Source of the DNA: Coprinellus micaceus
Lineage: Eukaryota; Basidiomycota; Agaricomycetes; Agaricales; Psathyrellaceae
Direction of reading: 5' to 3'
Length of the DNA: 64,000 bases
NCBI GenBank assembly: GCA_951394405.1
Contig: OX596334.1
Span: 3,906,001-3,970,000 of the forward strand
How positions within the stretch are numbered: position 1 is the stretch's first letter; every line of letters starts with the position of its first letter. Shown piece by piece: positions 23,360-35,766 of the stretch. The notes beneath the pieces are model-generated. The model ran no database searches. It saw nothing but the letters and a program-made list of their open reading frames with translations, and was not told where the DNA came from. Made by a program: the position numbers and the translations under genes.

Positions 23360-26300
23360 GGTTTATGGAACCTATTTTGATCGGGAGGGGATGGGAGCAC
23401 GAAGAAAGGGGTAAGTCCGGTCGCTGGTCACACATTAAATTCTGGGGCTGACCGTGGTTTGTTCCAAAGTTAGTGTTGATGGCTTGTCCGACTGCATTGA
23501 CAGGAGCATAGTAATTATCTGTAGGAACCGTTCGAAGGGTGAGCACAAGTCCGAGTCAGGGCAGAAAGTGTCACGTTCGACGCACTCGTAACATTTCCCC
23601 TCCTCATACCAGTGCCACTTGGGACACTGTGCTCCTCGTCTTCCTCCGTTGGGACCGCCGTTCGATGCCTGCCATCGCCCATGCGAGGCAGGGTAGTAAG
23701 AGGCGGCGGTTCAGTGAAGAAGATGGTGGTGTAATAACAAAGGACGCAGTGCACAGCAGGTCAACGAACCACAGTTGGCATGAGGTGACATGTGTTACAG
23801 CATACACTGCTTTCCGATTGGGCAAGACAGTCCCAAGCCGAATTCAAGTTAAGCACTCGTGTCTGGAGCAAGGTCCCCTGTGGCTACAATATGCTCTGAC
23901 GGCGATGCGCAAGAAAACATATAATGGTAGAAAATCTTGTATTTGCGAAGGACATTAGGAGAGTTAGCAACCCACTGTCACCCGCGTGCCCTGGTATGTA
24001 GCGTGATCACGTCCAGCGTCACAGCCTATAAACTAGTGGTAATGTCAGTAACCTATGGGGCATCTGGGTACACACCAAAACCTCGTCTGCCGTCTGCTTT
24101 GGTGGTTTGCTAAGCAACACTGAAACGATCCCCAGGATCCCACCCAAAGCCGCTATCACCGATGCAACGTCGAGCGTGGTATCCTGCAGCAGCCGTGATA
24201 GAAGGGTACGGAGAAGAAGTAAACAAGCAAATGTTGAAGGGAAGGGGGACATTGGATAAATCGGCGAGGAGGGTTGAGCCATGGCTACGCCGCCAGAGCG
24301 AGTCACCCTTTCGCAGGCACCGACTTCACGGATGCGTTTAGGGGGAGAAAGCATATCCAATGCAATGGATGCGTTTCGGGGTTTCAAAGCGGGGGCTCAT
24401 ACTTGGAATTGGCGAGGGACGTTGGTCGAGGCAGCGATGACACCGTAAGTGCTTGGATATGGGGGAAGCTAAACCCTTTGGAGCCGTCCCACTTGGCCCT
24501 TGGGTGTGGCCTGCACTGGCCACCGCCTCGTGCTCATCTCGGTCGTCTTCGTTCGCGTCTTCCCATTCTTCCCTTCGTCCTCCCAGTCCACCAAACGAGG
24601 ATGCGTGCGTTGGGACGAGCAGCAGCTTCGCAGCGCTACCAAGGCTTCTTTGCGTTTGGCTGGAAGTCGAGAAGGAAGGCGAGTGAAGTGGAAAGCGGGG
24701 AGGAGGGAATCAGGGTGTTGAAGATGCTGGTAGGGGTAGCTGTGCAGTGGTGCTGAGAGCGAAGCGGGAAGTTACAAGAGGTTTGAGGAGATAACAGTGA
24801 TGTTGAGGGTGTCGAGGAGGGAGGGGCGACAGCGTGGAGAACGTCAATAATCGCGTAGAGTGGCGTCTCGTTGGTGGTGGAGGCGAGCCGCTAATCCATC
24901 TTGCATGTGCGCAGGGATAACTCAACCGTCAAGAGGCGGTACAGGGCATCCACCCTTTCACTAATAAGGATACAAGGGCGGGGGTTGGGGGTGGGCATAG
25001 GGGTGACTAACCAAGGACAGGTGCGACCCACGGGTGAAGGTGTATTAGGAGGAAAAATAAGGGGGAGGGTGCGCTCTGGCGAGCCGTCTTCCGTTGTCCA
25101 AGTGGAGGTCTTCGAGATACGACTCGGACATGTATCTGCAGGCAGGGAAACTTTGGTTAAGTAAAGAAGCTGGGGACGAAGCGAGGCCAATTTACCCGGC
25201 TAAGAGTGTGTGGTGCATCTCTTCCTAGACTTCTTGACAAGAATGCGCTAGACAAATTTCCTCCACCAACTTCCCTTGTCCTTGCCATCGGCGAAATTGT
25301 CTCTGCAGGGTGACCCTTTGTGGTTGAACGGCACGGTGTTTCATGACCTAGGAAGGCTGCAGTAGACGGGTATGAGAGTGTGACAGGGGAGTGTTCAATC
25401 GAGCAGTAGCAGGTAGGCAGCACCACTCAGCCGTTGATCGAATTGATTCCACGTCGAGCCAACTTGTTCATGGTGGTCATGATGGGGAGTCGAGGAGGAC
25501 GCCTCAAAGCTTGGGTTAGGGGTACTTCCGATCTAGGCACCGGCACCGGCAAAAGCCGCGCGCCGACAACTGATGGCCGACGCTCCCAGGCTCGCCACCA
25601 ACTGCACGAATTTCGCTTTCAACCCCCACCACCTGCAAAGATAGCCTATCGAGGGGAACAAGTCAAGCCTTGGCGTACTCTCAGCTAGCTCACCTTTGCA
25701 ATCTTTCTATAGGTCGCCTCCTCTATTACCTATTTCCTTGCGAGAACGAATCTCCTGCGCTCCACCCCAACTTCCAAGTTCCCGCTTGTTCTCCTCAAAC
25801 CCAATTCTGTCTATGGCTGTTGAAAATCGACGAGTCTAAGGTCTTCTGAAGGCCTACGCATGCGCACTTCGTGTACACTATAACAGCTCGGCCTGGCTAT
25901 TCCTCAACCGAGGCCGTCCCACCCCTCCCCTTTATCCTCCGGTGTCGAAATACATTTGGTTAATCTCGAGCTACACCCCTTATACCCTCTCATTCGCCTT
26001 AACTCCCTCGCTTCAACGGCAGCGCCTGCATCCAATGTCTCCCAGTAGTTTACTATCCATCGTTCTCAATTAGGTCTCGGCATCTGGACTCTGATTGAAT
26101 GCTCTCCCTCGCTCCTATTTTCCTCTATATTACTGTAGGAGAGATCTCCAGATAGGTGTACGTCAAGGCGGCGAGTCGTCTACGGCGGATGTAAGTTGTC
26201 TTTCGGCTTTCCACATGAACGCCTCCCTAACACACGACAGCGAACGACATTGAAGCATCTCCTGAAGCCTAGATTCATGAGAATCTATTTACATTCAGTA

Positions 26301-27598
26301 CGTACTAGCCGCCACCGCCCAACTCGTTATATTGGTCCGGATATATCGCCGGGACTGGCGAGGATAGAGCAGACCGCCACGGCGAGCCGCCTGGCAGCCG
26401 AAGAAGTGAGCGAGGGAAGGCGAGAAGGGGAAGAGCCCTCGCCGCTCTTCACTCGCAGTCGCCATGTCTCTCCCCCTTGGTCTCTTGGGAGGTCATGGCC
26501 GGTGTTCCACCTGGGGTCGTGTCGGTGCGGAGCAATAGTCGATTCTTCGGACTTATAGTTGGGTTTCGAGGGGCGTTTATCAATATGAGGGCCAGGGACG
26601 GGACGCGCTGTCGCAGTAGGGGTGCACTCTTCATCGTGGACTGTGAAGTTCCTTCGTGGTGGTGGAAGTCAGGAGAGTCTAGGGCGGTCAGGGGCTTATC
26701 CTGTTCGGGCCTTCGAACAGCCAAAAGGTCAGACAGGTGGCCAACGCCGAGCGCTTAAAGCCACCAGTCGCCTGCGAGCCCAGTCGCTTTGGTGTGAACA
26801 GAAGGGGCCCATTTTGGAGAGTGTGGAGCAATGCGCCACGTCATGACCGCATTTCTTCGTACTCCACGGAGCGACACGATTTCCCTATCACTTCTACCCA
26901 AACTTGCTAATCATCGCCAGCCCTTTCCCCCTGACCACCACCACCGATCCTAACATCCTCGCTTCCTCTGCCCCCGGTCTGGTTTCACCTGGTAGCCTTT
27001 CCTTATGGTCAACGGGGCTATTCTTCTACTAGAATCTCTCTGCGGTAGTCTCTGGCTCACCTCGCGAACCCCTTTATCGGTGGAAATCCCGATTTTGAAC
27101 GCGCAAGGCGCCATTAGAAAAGGAGGGGTCTCTCGAACGCGATCCTCTCTGCACCAATTAGAAGGAGCAACCCTCCTCTTTTTATTGACTGCTTCTGCGT
27201 GTTTGACATTGGGATGCCCTTCCCGATATACGCCATGCTCTGTTCTGGGTCTATGGGCGCTCTCCTATCTTTCGTAGCGCTGACTCTCTCCTGTACCGGA
27301 ATCGCACCGTTCCCGACCTTGTGCGCATCTCTTTGGGCTTCATCCAGGGGAATTTGGATACGCACCAACAATTTCTGTCATGGTGTGACAGATGAAGCAG
27401 CGTGACAAGGCATTGTCGGTGTCACGCTCGAGTATCGGTGTGACCGGATTTGGCATAGAGGGGCAGCAATATTTGTATCCGTATGGTAGCATCCTGTGCA
27501 TGTGTGTTCGACGCGTCTGCCCCGCCAATAGACGAGATTACGCGTCCACCACCTCTGTTTGCTCTTTCTCCTGCCTGATTGAATTCTTCCGCCACCCG
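23360..27598. other. 4.2 kb mostly non-coding; possible 5' exons of the NACHT gene
   Basis: Near 23535-23470 on the minus strand an exon-like stretch follows a CCTACAG acceptor and encodes NYYAPVNAVGQAINTNFG, similar to Asn/Gly-rich linkers before NACHT domains. At 24282-24076 a minus-strand ATG opens MAQPSSPIYPMSPF... containing a likely membrane helix (DVASVIAALGGILGIVSVLL) before a GTGTGT donor; it may be the first exon of the same gene or a separate one. Downstream, 24.4-27.6 kb shows only short frames, several pyrimidine-rich tracts and the sequence GTCAGGGGCTTATCC at 26690, distantly like the foldback ends. Confidence 0.35.
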
Positions 27599-30500
27599 AT
27601 GACTCAATATTCCCCTGAAAAATGGGGGATATTCGCCGCAAGTGTTAACCCAACAAGCAATGCACCACCGAACACTTTGAACATCCTCAACAAGTTGCAT
27701 GTTTCCGATGAGAAGCGGGCTCATATGATGGAAGAACTGGAGGTTCTCGGGGTCGATTACCACCACTTTGATGGAGATAAGAGACTACAAGGTACGCTAT
27801 GCAGCATTGTGTGGGATCTTACCTCATATATGCTGCCTAGACACTGCCCTGCAGCTTGTTAGTGATCTTGACATTCACATCCCAAATGTCCTGGACTACG
27901 AGCGTGATGTGCGCTCAAAACTGTCTATTCTTTACACCGACAAGAAGCCAATCAAGCCGAGGCCCAACAAAGCAGGGAAGGCACATTCCCCCTTGGCTGG
28001 GCAGCCTATTGCATTCATCCGGGCGCGGCGTCTATACCAGTGTTTATCAGGCCAGGACAATACCGTCGGGCACCATGCATCAGACGCAGATTCACGCCGA
28101 AGAGCCTGGTCAAATGTACAGTGCGGCTTTTGGGCCCATTTAACTTCAACGCACTTGACATCACCCGGCCACAAGGACAAGAACACTTGCAACGGTGCGT
28201 ATGTTATGTGGTGAAATTGTTGTCCCCTTCTCACAGCCACTACCCAAACTTGGCAGTTCTTATCACTATTGACAAAATCTACGGTGACCTCACGCACTCT
28301 GATGCGTGCTTGGAGCAGACGGAAATGTTCCGGAACCCGACCATCCCCATCCATCCAGACCTTCGCTCATACGCCGCCCAGCTTTTCCGGGACAAGCTCC
28401 CCTGGAGTGTTGTCTGGGAGAAGAGCCGGAAGTTCTCTGTCGAGCGCTGGGGAGACCGTGTTGGTGATGAACATTTCCGGTTCCGTCTGCGAACCCACGA
28501 CTCAAGCTCCATCTATCGGATGTTGAATCGTGAAGATGGTATTCCGCCGCATAGCCAGGCCCAGGTCAACATTGATAGTTGGTTCTGTTCTAGCGATGCT
28601 CAACCTCCGGACCCTCTCTTCACCTCTTCCTGCCTCTTCTATCAGCCGGCTAACGACGAAACTGGCCAGTGCTTCATGCTTATTCTCTCAACACCCTTGC
28701 AGCAGTCGATGGTGTGGAAATATGCCCATTGCAAGCAGGTTCTCATGGATCTCACATTCGGTGTCTGCTCGGCTCGGGTTCTTATGTTGATACTAATGGC
28801 ACTGGACGAGTACAACAAGGGTATTCCCATCGCAGAGGTCCTTTTCAGTGCTCACAAGGATGCAAAGGCCATCCATGCGAGCTATCGGACTGAGGACATC
28901 AATCTCGCTCTTCACCATTTGAAAAGAGCGATGGGCTTCAATTCAAAGGGTGGAGCATTCAATATCTTCGTGGCGACGACAGATAACGACATCCGGGAAC
29001 GCACAGCTCTCAGCAAAAACTTTCCCGGCATCCAGCTAACTCTTTGCATGTTCCATGTTCTTCAATGCTGGAGGAATCACATGAATCGCTCGCTTGTTTC
29101 CGTGCCTCAAGGCGATGATCGAAAGTTTGTGCGTTCTAGGCTGTGGACTTTGTTGTTCAAGCTCATTCGTCAAATCTCTGCCTACCCGGATGCCATGGCA
29201 CTATACAATGCGGAAGTTACCTTCTTCAAGACTTGTGGGCGAGGATGTGCAACTCCGCTCGCCAAAAAGCAATCGAAAGCAGCTCTTGCCTTTCTTGATT
29301 ACCTTCATGTAAGGCATGTCACGAGTCCGGGCTACCTGTGGGTACTTGCAGGTAGACCCGTGGGAATACCTGTGGGAAACCTGACCCACAAGTCCAGGTA
29401 ACCCATGGGAACAAACCTGTACAGATCCAGGTTGCAGCCTTGAAACCACAGGTACTTGCATGGTGCAAACATCTGGGCCAGATGTCACGACTGGAAGTTA
29501 TATTGGGTCTGTATGACTGCATTAGTGAGTTGTGTGATGTAGTTTAGGTGTATGTGCAATGTTAGATACCATTTTTGGGGGGTGTACACTAGTATTTTCC
29601 CTATACTATGCTTGGCACCTGCACCACTACCTGCGACCTGACCTGTGACAACCCAGACTCGCAGGTACAGGTGACCCATGGGAAAATACCTGCACAGATC
29701 CAGGTAAGGCATAATTTTTTGCAGGTACCTGCCCCACAGATCCAGGTCAACCTGTGGGTGCACTCGTGACATGCCTTACCTTCATGGCTATATCGGCGTT
29801 GAAGACCTCTGGGTCTCTTGGTCACCAGCTGGCACTGCTCGCGCTGCGTTAAAACTCAGGATAGACCAAGCACTGATTGCCCGGACAACCAACCATCTCG
29901 AATCGTTCAACGGTCGTCTGAAGCATCGATTTTTCTCCTCATATCAGCACTGCGGCCGTCTGGCAAGAATTGATCGATATGTGCATATTCTTTTGCTGTG
30001 TGTCCTCTCCGAGTTCTTCAACAAGTGGCTTGAGGCGCGTGAGGGGGCCATGTACTATGCGGATATGTGGCGTGTTGCACCCAAGCGATCTCCGAACCAG
30101 CAGTCTTCGTCCAACACAAGCAACATCTATGAATCTACACTACTGCCGAGGAAGTACAACAGTGTCGCCAAAGTCTGGGAAGCTGCGAGAAGGTTTATGG
30201 ATCAAGCGTTTGGAACAGTGAAGGGCCGGGACGATTCTAGTCTACGCCGGAAAGCTGAGGAGGAGCGAAAATGGGCCACAGCTGAATTTGACATGTCGAT
30301 GGATGAGATGAAGTCAGCTGATGCTGAACTTGGGGAGATTGAGGGCGACAACCCTTTCGAGTTTTTGGGTGGGGCAGAGTGTACGTGTACCGTGTCATCT
30401 ACATCACGCCGTATGATCAACCACTGAACACCCAGCAGAGAACGAAAGTGTGGCACTCACCCTTCATTTAAATTCACCCTTGACCCTGCTCCCCTTCGAG

Positions 30501-31214
30501 TCGCCCGTTGAGGTTCCATCCAGAAACCATCTTGAAGTGGCCGCCGCCGATCACTCGTTCCAATCGAACATTGCCGAGGCACCGTACAGTCCCCAACAAC
30601 AAATCACACTGGCGCTCGACTCTCAATCGCCCTCTCTACTCTTTGAGGCTCCGCCGAGTGCTCAGCCACAGGCCGCAATTGTTGAACTGGACGGATCGTT
30701 GGAATACGGCGATGACAGCGAACTGGGGCTTCTCAGCTTCGATGGCGATGGGGATATTGCTCTGGACAGCAGTGTAATCCTTGCTGACCTTCTGGCAGCC
30801 TGCGAAAACGAGTGCATGGAAGACGACAGACCTGCAAAGCAACCATGCTCAATCGAGGGCACCAGCACGGTCACCAATGACCGAGCGACAGCCATGTTGA
30901 TGCTGCACCGTGGTGAGGACGAGTTCCTGGATCTAGTCAAGTCAGTTATGCGGTTGGGTATTGCACAGGAGGAAATTAAGGATCACCTGAGCCCCAGCAT
31001 GATGCGGCATCTTGAGCTGTATGGAATATTCGATGGCAACGACGACCTCCTACAGCCACCTGAAACACCTTCCATACCCTCAACCCCATCCACCTCGTCT
31101 TCACGCTCTTCGATATTCCCTCTCATTGATCTCAGTCCCAACCGTTTGAATGCACCCAAGCCGTTCGAGCTGCAGAAGAAGAGCCATCGTCACAAGTCGC
31201 ATGGGATTCGGTAG
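27599..31214 (+). mobile_element. Mutator-like (MULE) DNA transposon, transposase disrupted
   Basis: Transposase exons follow in order. 27599-27791 ends at a 49-nt intron (GTACGC...CCTAG) in phase with 27841 onward (TALQLVSDLDIHIPNVLDYERD). Between about 28015 and 28140 the frame changes at least twice without a convincing intron, so this part is probably frameshifted. From about 28140 to 29308 the core is open: VLMDLTFGVCSARVLMLILM (first Asp), ATTDNDIRERTAL (second Asp) and FPGIQLTLCMFHVLQCWRN, the MULE C-x2-H signature. A MITE then interrupts the gene (29309-29779). Coding resumes at 29786 with GYIGVEDLWVSW and TTNHLESFNGRLK (probable catalytic Glu), to 30380; a 55-nt intron leads to the last exon 30436-31214 with an acidic, Ser/Pro-rich tail. 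The element termini are not resolved; motifs built on GTCAC recur near 27380-27445 and 31557-31600. Confidence 0.7.
29309..29779. mobile_element. 471-bp MITE inside the MULE transposase
   Basis: The ends are perfect 18-bp inverted repeats: GTAAGGCATGTCACGAGT at 29309-29326 and its reverse complement at 29762-29779. CTTCAT is duplicated directly outside both ends (29303-29308 and 29780-29785). Taking out the insert and one CTTCAT joins FLDYLH to GYIGVEDLW in one frame. No coding capacity. The interior carries repeated sub-motifs such as CAGATCCAGGT, GACCCATGGGAA and ACCTGTGGG near both ends, typical of transposase-binding subterminal repeats. A 6-bp duplication is unusual for hAT (8) or MULE (9-11), so the mobilising family is open. 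Confidence 0.9.
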
Positions 31215-31444
31215 AGTAGAATAGGAGCGCCCCTGACATAGAATGATGGATTCAAATTTGAACCCAGACACAGTCCCATATATAAGTCTTGAGGAGGTCT
31301 CAGGCCGGCGGGGGGTCAACGAGCTGGTGGTGGTTCACAAATGAAGCAGTGCGCTGGCACCCCGAACTTCCCCCAAAGAAGCCATCAATAATACCGGCAA
31401 AGGGCGAGGATGGGCGCTTATGTGCCAAAATGCGTACAAAACAC

Positions 31445-31532
31445 TGCGCTCCGCACAAATATGCAGTAGGTACCCAGCGCTTCGCACAAGGATGCACAAT
31501 ACCCTTCACCAGCGCCTCCGCGCAAGAATGCA
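31445..31532 (+). repeat. three iterations of a 21-22-bp motif
   Basis: TGCGCTCCGCACAAATATGCA at 31445, AGCGCTTCGCACAAGGATGCA at 31476 and a CGCCTCCGCGCAAGAATGCA version at 31511 are spaced 31 and 35 bp. Such iterated motifs just inside a transposon end often bind transposase; here they lie 230-320 bp beyond the MULE stop codon. Confidence 0.5.
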
Positions 31533-32608
31533 GGGTGCGCCTGGCGCGCCAACAGGGTGTCACGGTCACATGCGTGACATGTGTGTGACACGTGACTTCG
31601 GTGCGCATCCAAAGTCCTCATCCGGGTACTCTGTCTTCCCAGGTTGCGCTGTGAGTTCTGAATCGATACCAGCGACAGTTGGAATTTATTGGGCTCGGCC
31701 TATTTACCTCCCCATTGTTCTATTAGATGAAGGTGGTCCCACTCGCCCTTCTTGGCGGCAGGATAATGCGGGTCCTTTGATGTCGAGGATAAACATTGTC
31801 CTAGGGCTCCTAAGCGCCCATCTCACCCAGAATTATGATATTAGATTCGGTTATCATAGCTATCTGATGTAGATGCCAGCAGTGCATCGGAACCAATACC
31901 ACTTCTTGCGTTCGACTCTATACCAGCTCTATACACAGGCGGTTACTAATAGCAGCCAGCGAGCCTGCCCGAGTAGGTTCACTGCTGGACTACCCCACAA
32001 CATGGATGCGGAAACCGTCGGCGCCTAACATGGGCACGAACGGGGCGACATCCGTGAACTGGTCAGTTCAGTTCACCCCGTTGGATACCAGGGAGGGCCG
32101 CTCGAGTTCGCAAAACAGAGCCGCTCTCAGGGCCAAATGATTGGCTCACCGTTCCTCTGCGACACGGGTACCCGCAGCAGCCTGCAGAGACCTCCGGCGG
32201 TTCCTTTTAAGGGAGATTCAAGATTGAAAGTCGGATGAGGGGGTATGGCAGTACCAGAGGAACAGGGGATTCCTCAGCACAATGTGTCGGCCATTTTAGG
32301 ATCCTATTTTGTCGCCTCGCCGTATTATCACCAGTTCCCAGTAAAGGGAGCAGCATACTTACCTCAGGTATCGCTTTGGCATCGCCTCTTGTGAGGCCCT
32401 AGCCAGGAACAGTCAGTGAGATGTAGACGACGGTAGGGAAGGGGAATTTGAAGGGAAGTCTTGTTGTCGTCTCTTAATGATGCGTCCTTCCGGAGCCCAT
32501 GCCTTGAGTGTCGCCGACCCCAACGCATGTCTTGTTCACGTTTGCGCGTACCCCTTCTAGGGAGGGCAGATGACACAGTAGATAACGAGGCTAGAAGAGT
32601 GATCGGTT

Positions 32609-32628
32609 TCAGGGGCACTTCCTAATCC
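32609..32628. repeat. 20-bp exact copy of the 7771 foldback end
   Basis: TTCAGGGGCACTTCCTAATC is identical to 7770-7789. The following 50 bases again contain CCAATTG and GGCC words (GCCAATTGTCGGCC), but the right arm is not recognisable. A minus-strand short frame begins just beyond it, as at the other copies. Confidence 0.6.
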
Positions 32629-35293
32629 GATCGCCAATTGTCGGCCACCGATGATTGATGGCCGACATGCCGCCAAGCCTCACAATGGATTTCTGCCCTT
32701 GACCATGACCATCGTCGCTGCTCGAACCACGATAACTGGATTCTCGGATATCGAAGCTCTCGTCCTTGATCGAGCTTGCCGTTCTTCCTCTCTCTGGCTT
32801 TGAGACCCATCCAACCCCCACACTCTCCTCTCCATTCATCGACTGACCCTTTGCACCCCTCCCCCCTTCTGCATCGTGCACTGTGGCAAAGCCCTCCACA
32901 ACCCTCCTCTCATACCACACCTCCCAAAGTACCACATCCCCCACCTCCCTCATTGCATGAAACTCTCCTACCCGCCCTACAGCCCCTCGACTTCCCTTCC
33001 CCTTCCCTTCCCCCCCCTCTCCGAGAGAATTCTCCAGGGTCCGGAACTCCCTTGACCGCTTCCCTTCGTTGCCTCAACTATTTAAGGGTTTCGTCTCCTT
33101 GAACCTCCTCTTGTCTCCAGACTGCCCCATGCATCCCAAGGAGGGCGGAAAGAACTTGCTCTCTGGATCGGGTGCAGGCCTCCGCCTAATTGAGGAAATA
33201 CCCATTGGCAGTGTGGCGCCGAGATATTACTGTTGGAAGTGTCGGCTCTCCAAGGGGTGCCGGTATAGAGAGACGGGGATGACAGCTCCCTCTCACACCA
33301 AGGTGGGGAGCACACGAGTCACAAGTCGACCACCAGCCTCCATACCCCCGCTGCTTCTCCTTCCACCCGCTGCAGCGGCCCCCTCGTCCTGTCCTAGCGA
33401 GGCGAGTACGTTGGTTATTCGAATCTCTGGTTTCCCCCTATGTGTTCAGCAATCCCAATGCTAAGCCGCCTTCCCTGAGGTTGATCATGTTGAGGGGTTC
33501 CCAGCGCGTGCCAACAACCTTTGGTTCCGAACGACCGTCTTGGGGATCTGGATCCCCCTTGCGTGCGTGTTCGAGTATCCCAAGCTCAGGTGGGAAGATG
33601 TGGGGAGGCGGGGAACCTCTCCCTTCGTTGTATCCGAGATCTGTAGGAGTCTGGTACCCATTCCTAGCGGAGCAGGTGATACAGGTGCGATGGCGAAACA
33701 TAGGTGATGGTGAAAAAGTCAGGAGGCTGTGGGGGTGGAGGGGAGGATAACACATTTTGAGTGGATCGCAGAGCTCGAATGTTCGTGTCCTTGAACGGGG
33801 TAGGGTGACCAGGCGAGAGGGGATGAAAGGGGGTGGATAATCAGATGGCGACCGCGTTGGGTGGGCGAGAGGTTGGGGGAGGTTGTTCGGCGGATGGTTG
33901 GGTAGCGTGGCCGAGTTCCTGCCTCTGCCTCGTCATTGTTCACATTGAGAGTTTGGGCTGGGTTCAGGTGGGGCATCTATTAAGCATCTGAATCCACTTG
34001 GAACTAGTTTGAGATCGAAGTGGTGCACGAGGAGAGAGGAGGATATGTACCGCATGGTGAGGTGATAGCGATGCATTCAAGCAAAGTGCGGAAGGTCCGC
34101 TACCCCATAGATGCTTTCGTGCTGCGGAATGAGGGTTTGAATGAGCAAAGACGTAGGTACCATGTCGACAGAGGTTTTGGCGTAATCAGGTGTACGGAGG
34201 GTTGAGGCAGTAAAACATCATCGAAGGGGACACGATGAAAAGATGAAGATCACGGTGGGGGCTATTGAGGTGGTGAGGCGGGTATCAGAGGTCAAAAGTG
34301 CTCTCAATGGTGTGCCAGATGGAGGGACTCTGCAGAGAAATGGAAGGAGGTAGCTAATGCAGAGGACGCCGCGATAGAGGTTGGAGGGTGGGCCCAATGG
34401 AGGGTCTGACGGATGGAGAAGTGATTAGCGGGCGATGGACGGACAATTTGATGGCCAGTCCGTCCTCGGAAACATGGATTTCTACACGAGGTAGTGCTAC
34501 TAGAGGGCTATAACAGGAAGGAAAATAAAAGATGAAATGAAATGATATGAGGAGTGTGGAGAAATATATATGAGGAAGGAAGATGTCAGGTAAGGTGATG
34601 GAGAATAAGGGGGTGTTGACATATATACCGACGCCAAGAGCCGTGTCCTCCTCTCTAGGGTATGCGAGCCGTTGAAGAAGCCTAGGCGCAGGCATTATTC
34701 TGAAAAGGGCTACATGAGCGCGGAGGAAGAGACTACGGCTTGCAGTAATGTGAGTGGGTAACGTTCAACTCACCATGATGCACGCAGACTAGAATCCCTC
34801 CTTCTGTCGTCGAAGGTCGCCCAAGAATGATAACGCCGCAGTTGGTCGATGCGAGCACTGCAGCTACCGAGTCATTCATGACGTCGTTTGCCTGCGTTGT
34901 GTGTGGTGTTCATGGTGTTCATGGAGGTTGAGAGCTGTCAGGGGCTCATCCATTTTGGGAGATGCCAATGCAGCTGAGGCTCCCACAACTGACAGGCGCC
35001 CATTCTGGCAGCTGTCTCTCGACGAGAAACCCTCATGGAGGATATATTCGAGGATAGGTGTTCACGGCCGTACCTTCTAGGTGATCTGGTTTGCGTGCAC
35101 TTTTGTTCCTCATCGTTTCACTCAATCGGAATTCTCAGCCTGGAGCCCGCCGAGTGAGCCTCAAGTCATGCTCCACCAATTCCTCCATCCCTCTTGACGA
35201 CCGACCTCAAGAATGCGCGACCCCCACCCCCCCCCCACTTGCCAGGATTTCTTCTGTCGGTGTGTTTGAGATGACCCTGCCATGCTCCTATAG

Positions 35294-35766
35294 ATGAAAA
35301 GTGCGTCGTCCTTGCAACAGATGTGATGATTTGAGCTGATCACTTCCGCCAGGTACCTCGTCCTTCGGGTTCATCTTCACGCTCCACCCCCTCCGCTCCA
35401 CACCAAGGGCCACCCCCTCTGCAGGTGCTGCGGCAGCCGTGCTTTCCACAAGCAGCACAAGAGTGCGTCTTTTCGTCTTGTCTTGTATCCGTTGATTGAT
35501 CCCTTCTTCTCTCTTTCCACCCTTCCCTTTCCATGCTTCCCCTTTCCGTGATTCCCTCCGTCCTTCTCCCTCTTCGCAAAACTCTCATCTCCTGCACCTC
35601 TCCCCTCGCACCCTCCTCCCTCCACCCAAAACCCCAGCCCCACCCAAGGCGGCTTCCCCTCCACCAAGCTCCGGTCTACGAGCGGGGCCAGAAGCCCAAG
35701 CGCCACAAGACCACCGGCACCGGCAAGATGCGCTACCTGAAGGATGTGTCTCGGAGGTTCATAATG
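35294..35766 (+). pseudogene. ribosomal protein eL37 pseudogene
   Basis: Homology to eL37, a small zinc-binding protein of the 60S subunit, is clear at the 3' end: GQKPKRHKTTGTGKMRYLKDVSRRF (35690-35760). Upstream, HTKGHPLCRCCG and SRAFHKQHK (about 35400-35462) match the first Cys pair, and GTSSFG-like sequence follows a start ATG (35294) and an intron GTGCGT...GCCAG (35301-35352). A second intron, 35463-35637, separates the zinc motif halves. Damage: about 29 extra bases between SSFG and HTKG; loss of the second Cys pair; a one-base deletion at CGGTCTACGAG that shifts TKLR against YERGQK; the usual Trp of YxWGQK is Arg; and RRFKNGF has become RRFIMGS. Introns are retained, so it arose by segmental duplication, not by retroposition. 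The chance that this is the functional gene is small given several independent lesions. Confidence 0.8.

Larger units (their letters stand above)
31215..35293. other. 4.1 kb downstream of the MULE, no supported gene
   Basis: The first 400 bases contain iterated motifs (see 31445) and GTCAC palindromic words and may be the right end of the MULE. After that come short frames, pyrimidine-rich tracts (CCCTTCCCCTTCCC near 32995) and the repeat at 32609. A plus-strand frame at 33069-33464 contains YYCWKCRLSKGCRYRETG, with a suggestive Cys pattern, but no flanking exons support it. Near 34930-35030 is another loose inverted pair (CTGTCAGGGGCTC and a GACAGGCGCC-like arm). Confidence 0.35.

Noticed and set aside
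29316..29401. continuation of the transposase frame into the MITE ending in HKSR
   Set aside because: The reading after 29308 is MITE sequence; the true continuation is at 29786.
33069..33464. Cys-containing frame (YYCWKCRLSKGCRYR) as a zinc-finger gene
   Set aside because: Isolated pattern, no flanking exons, and an open antisense frame; support is too weak.
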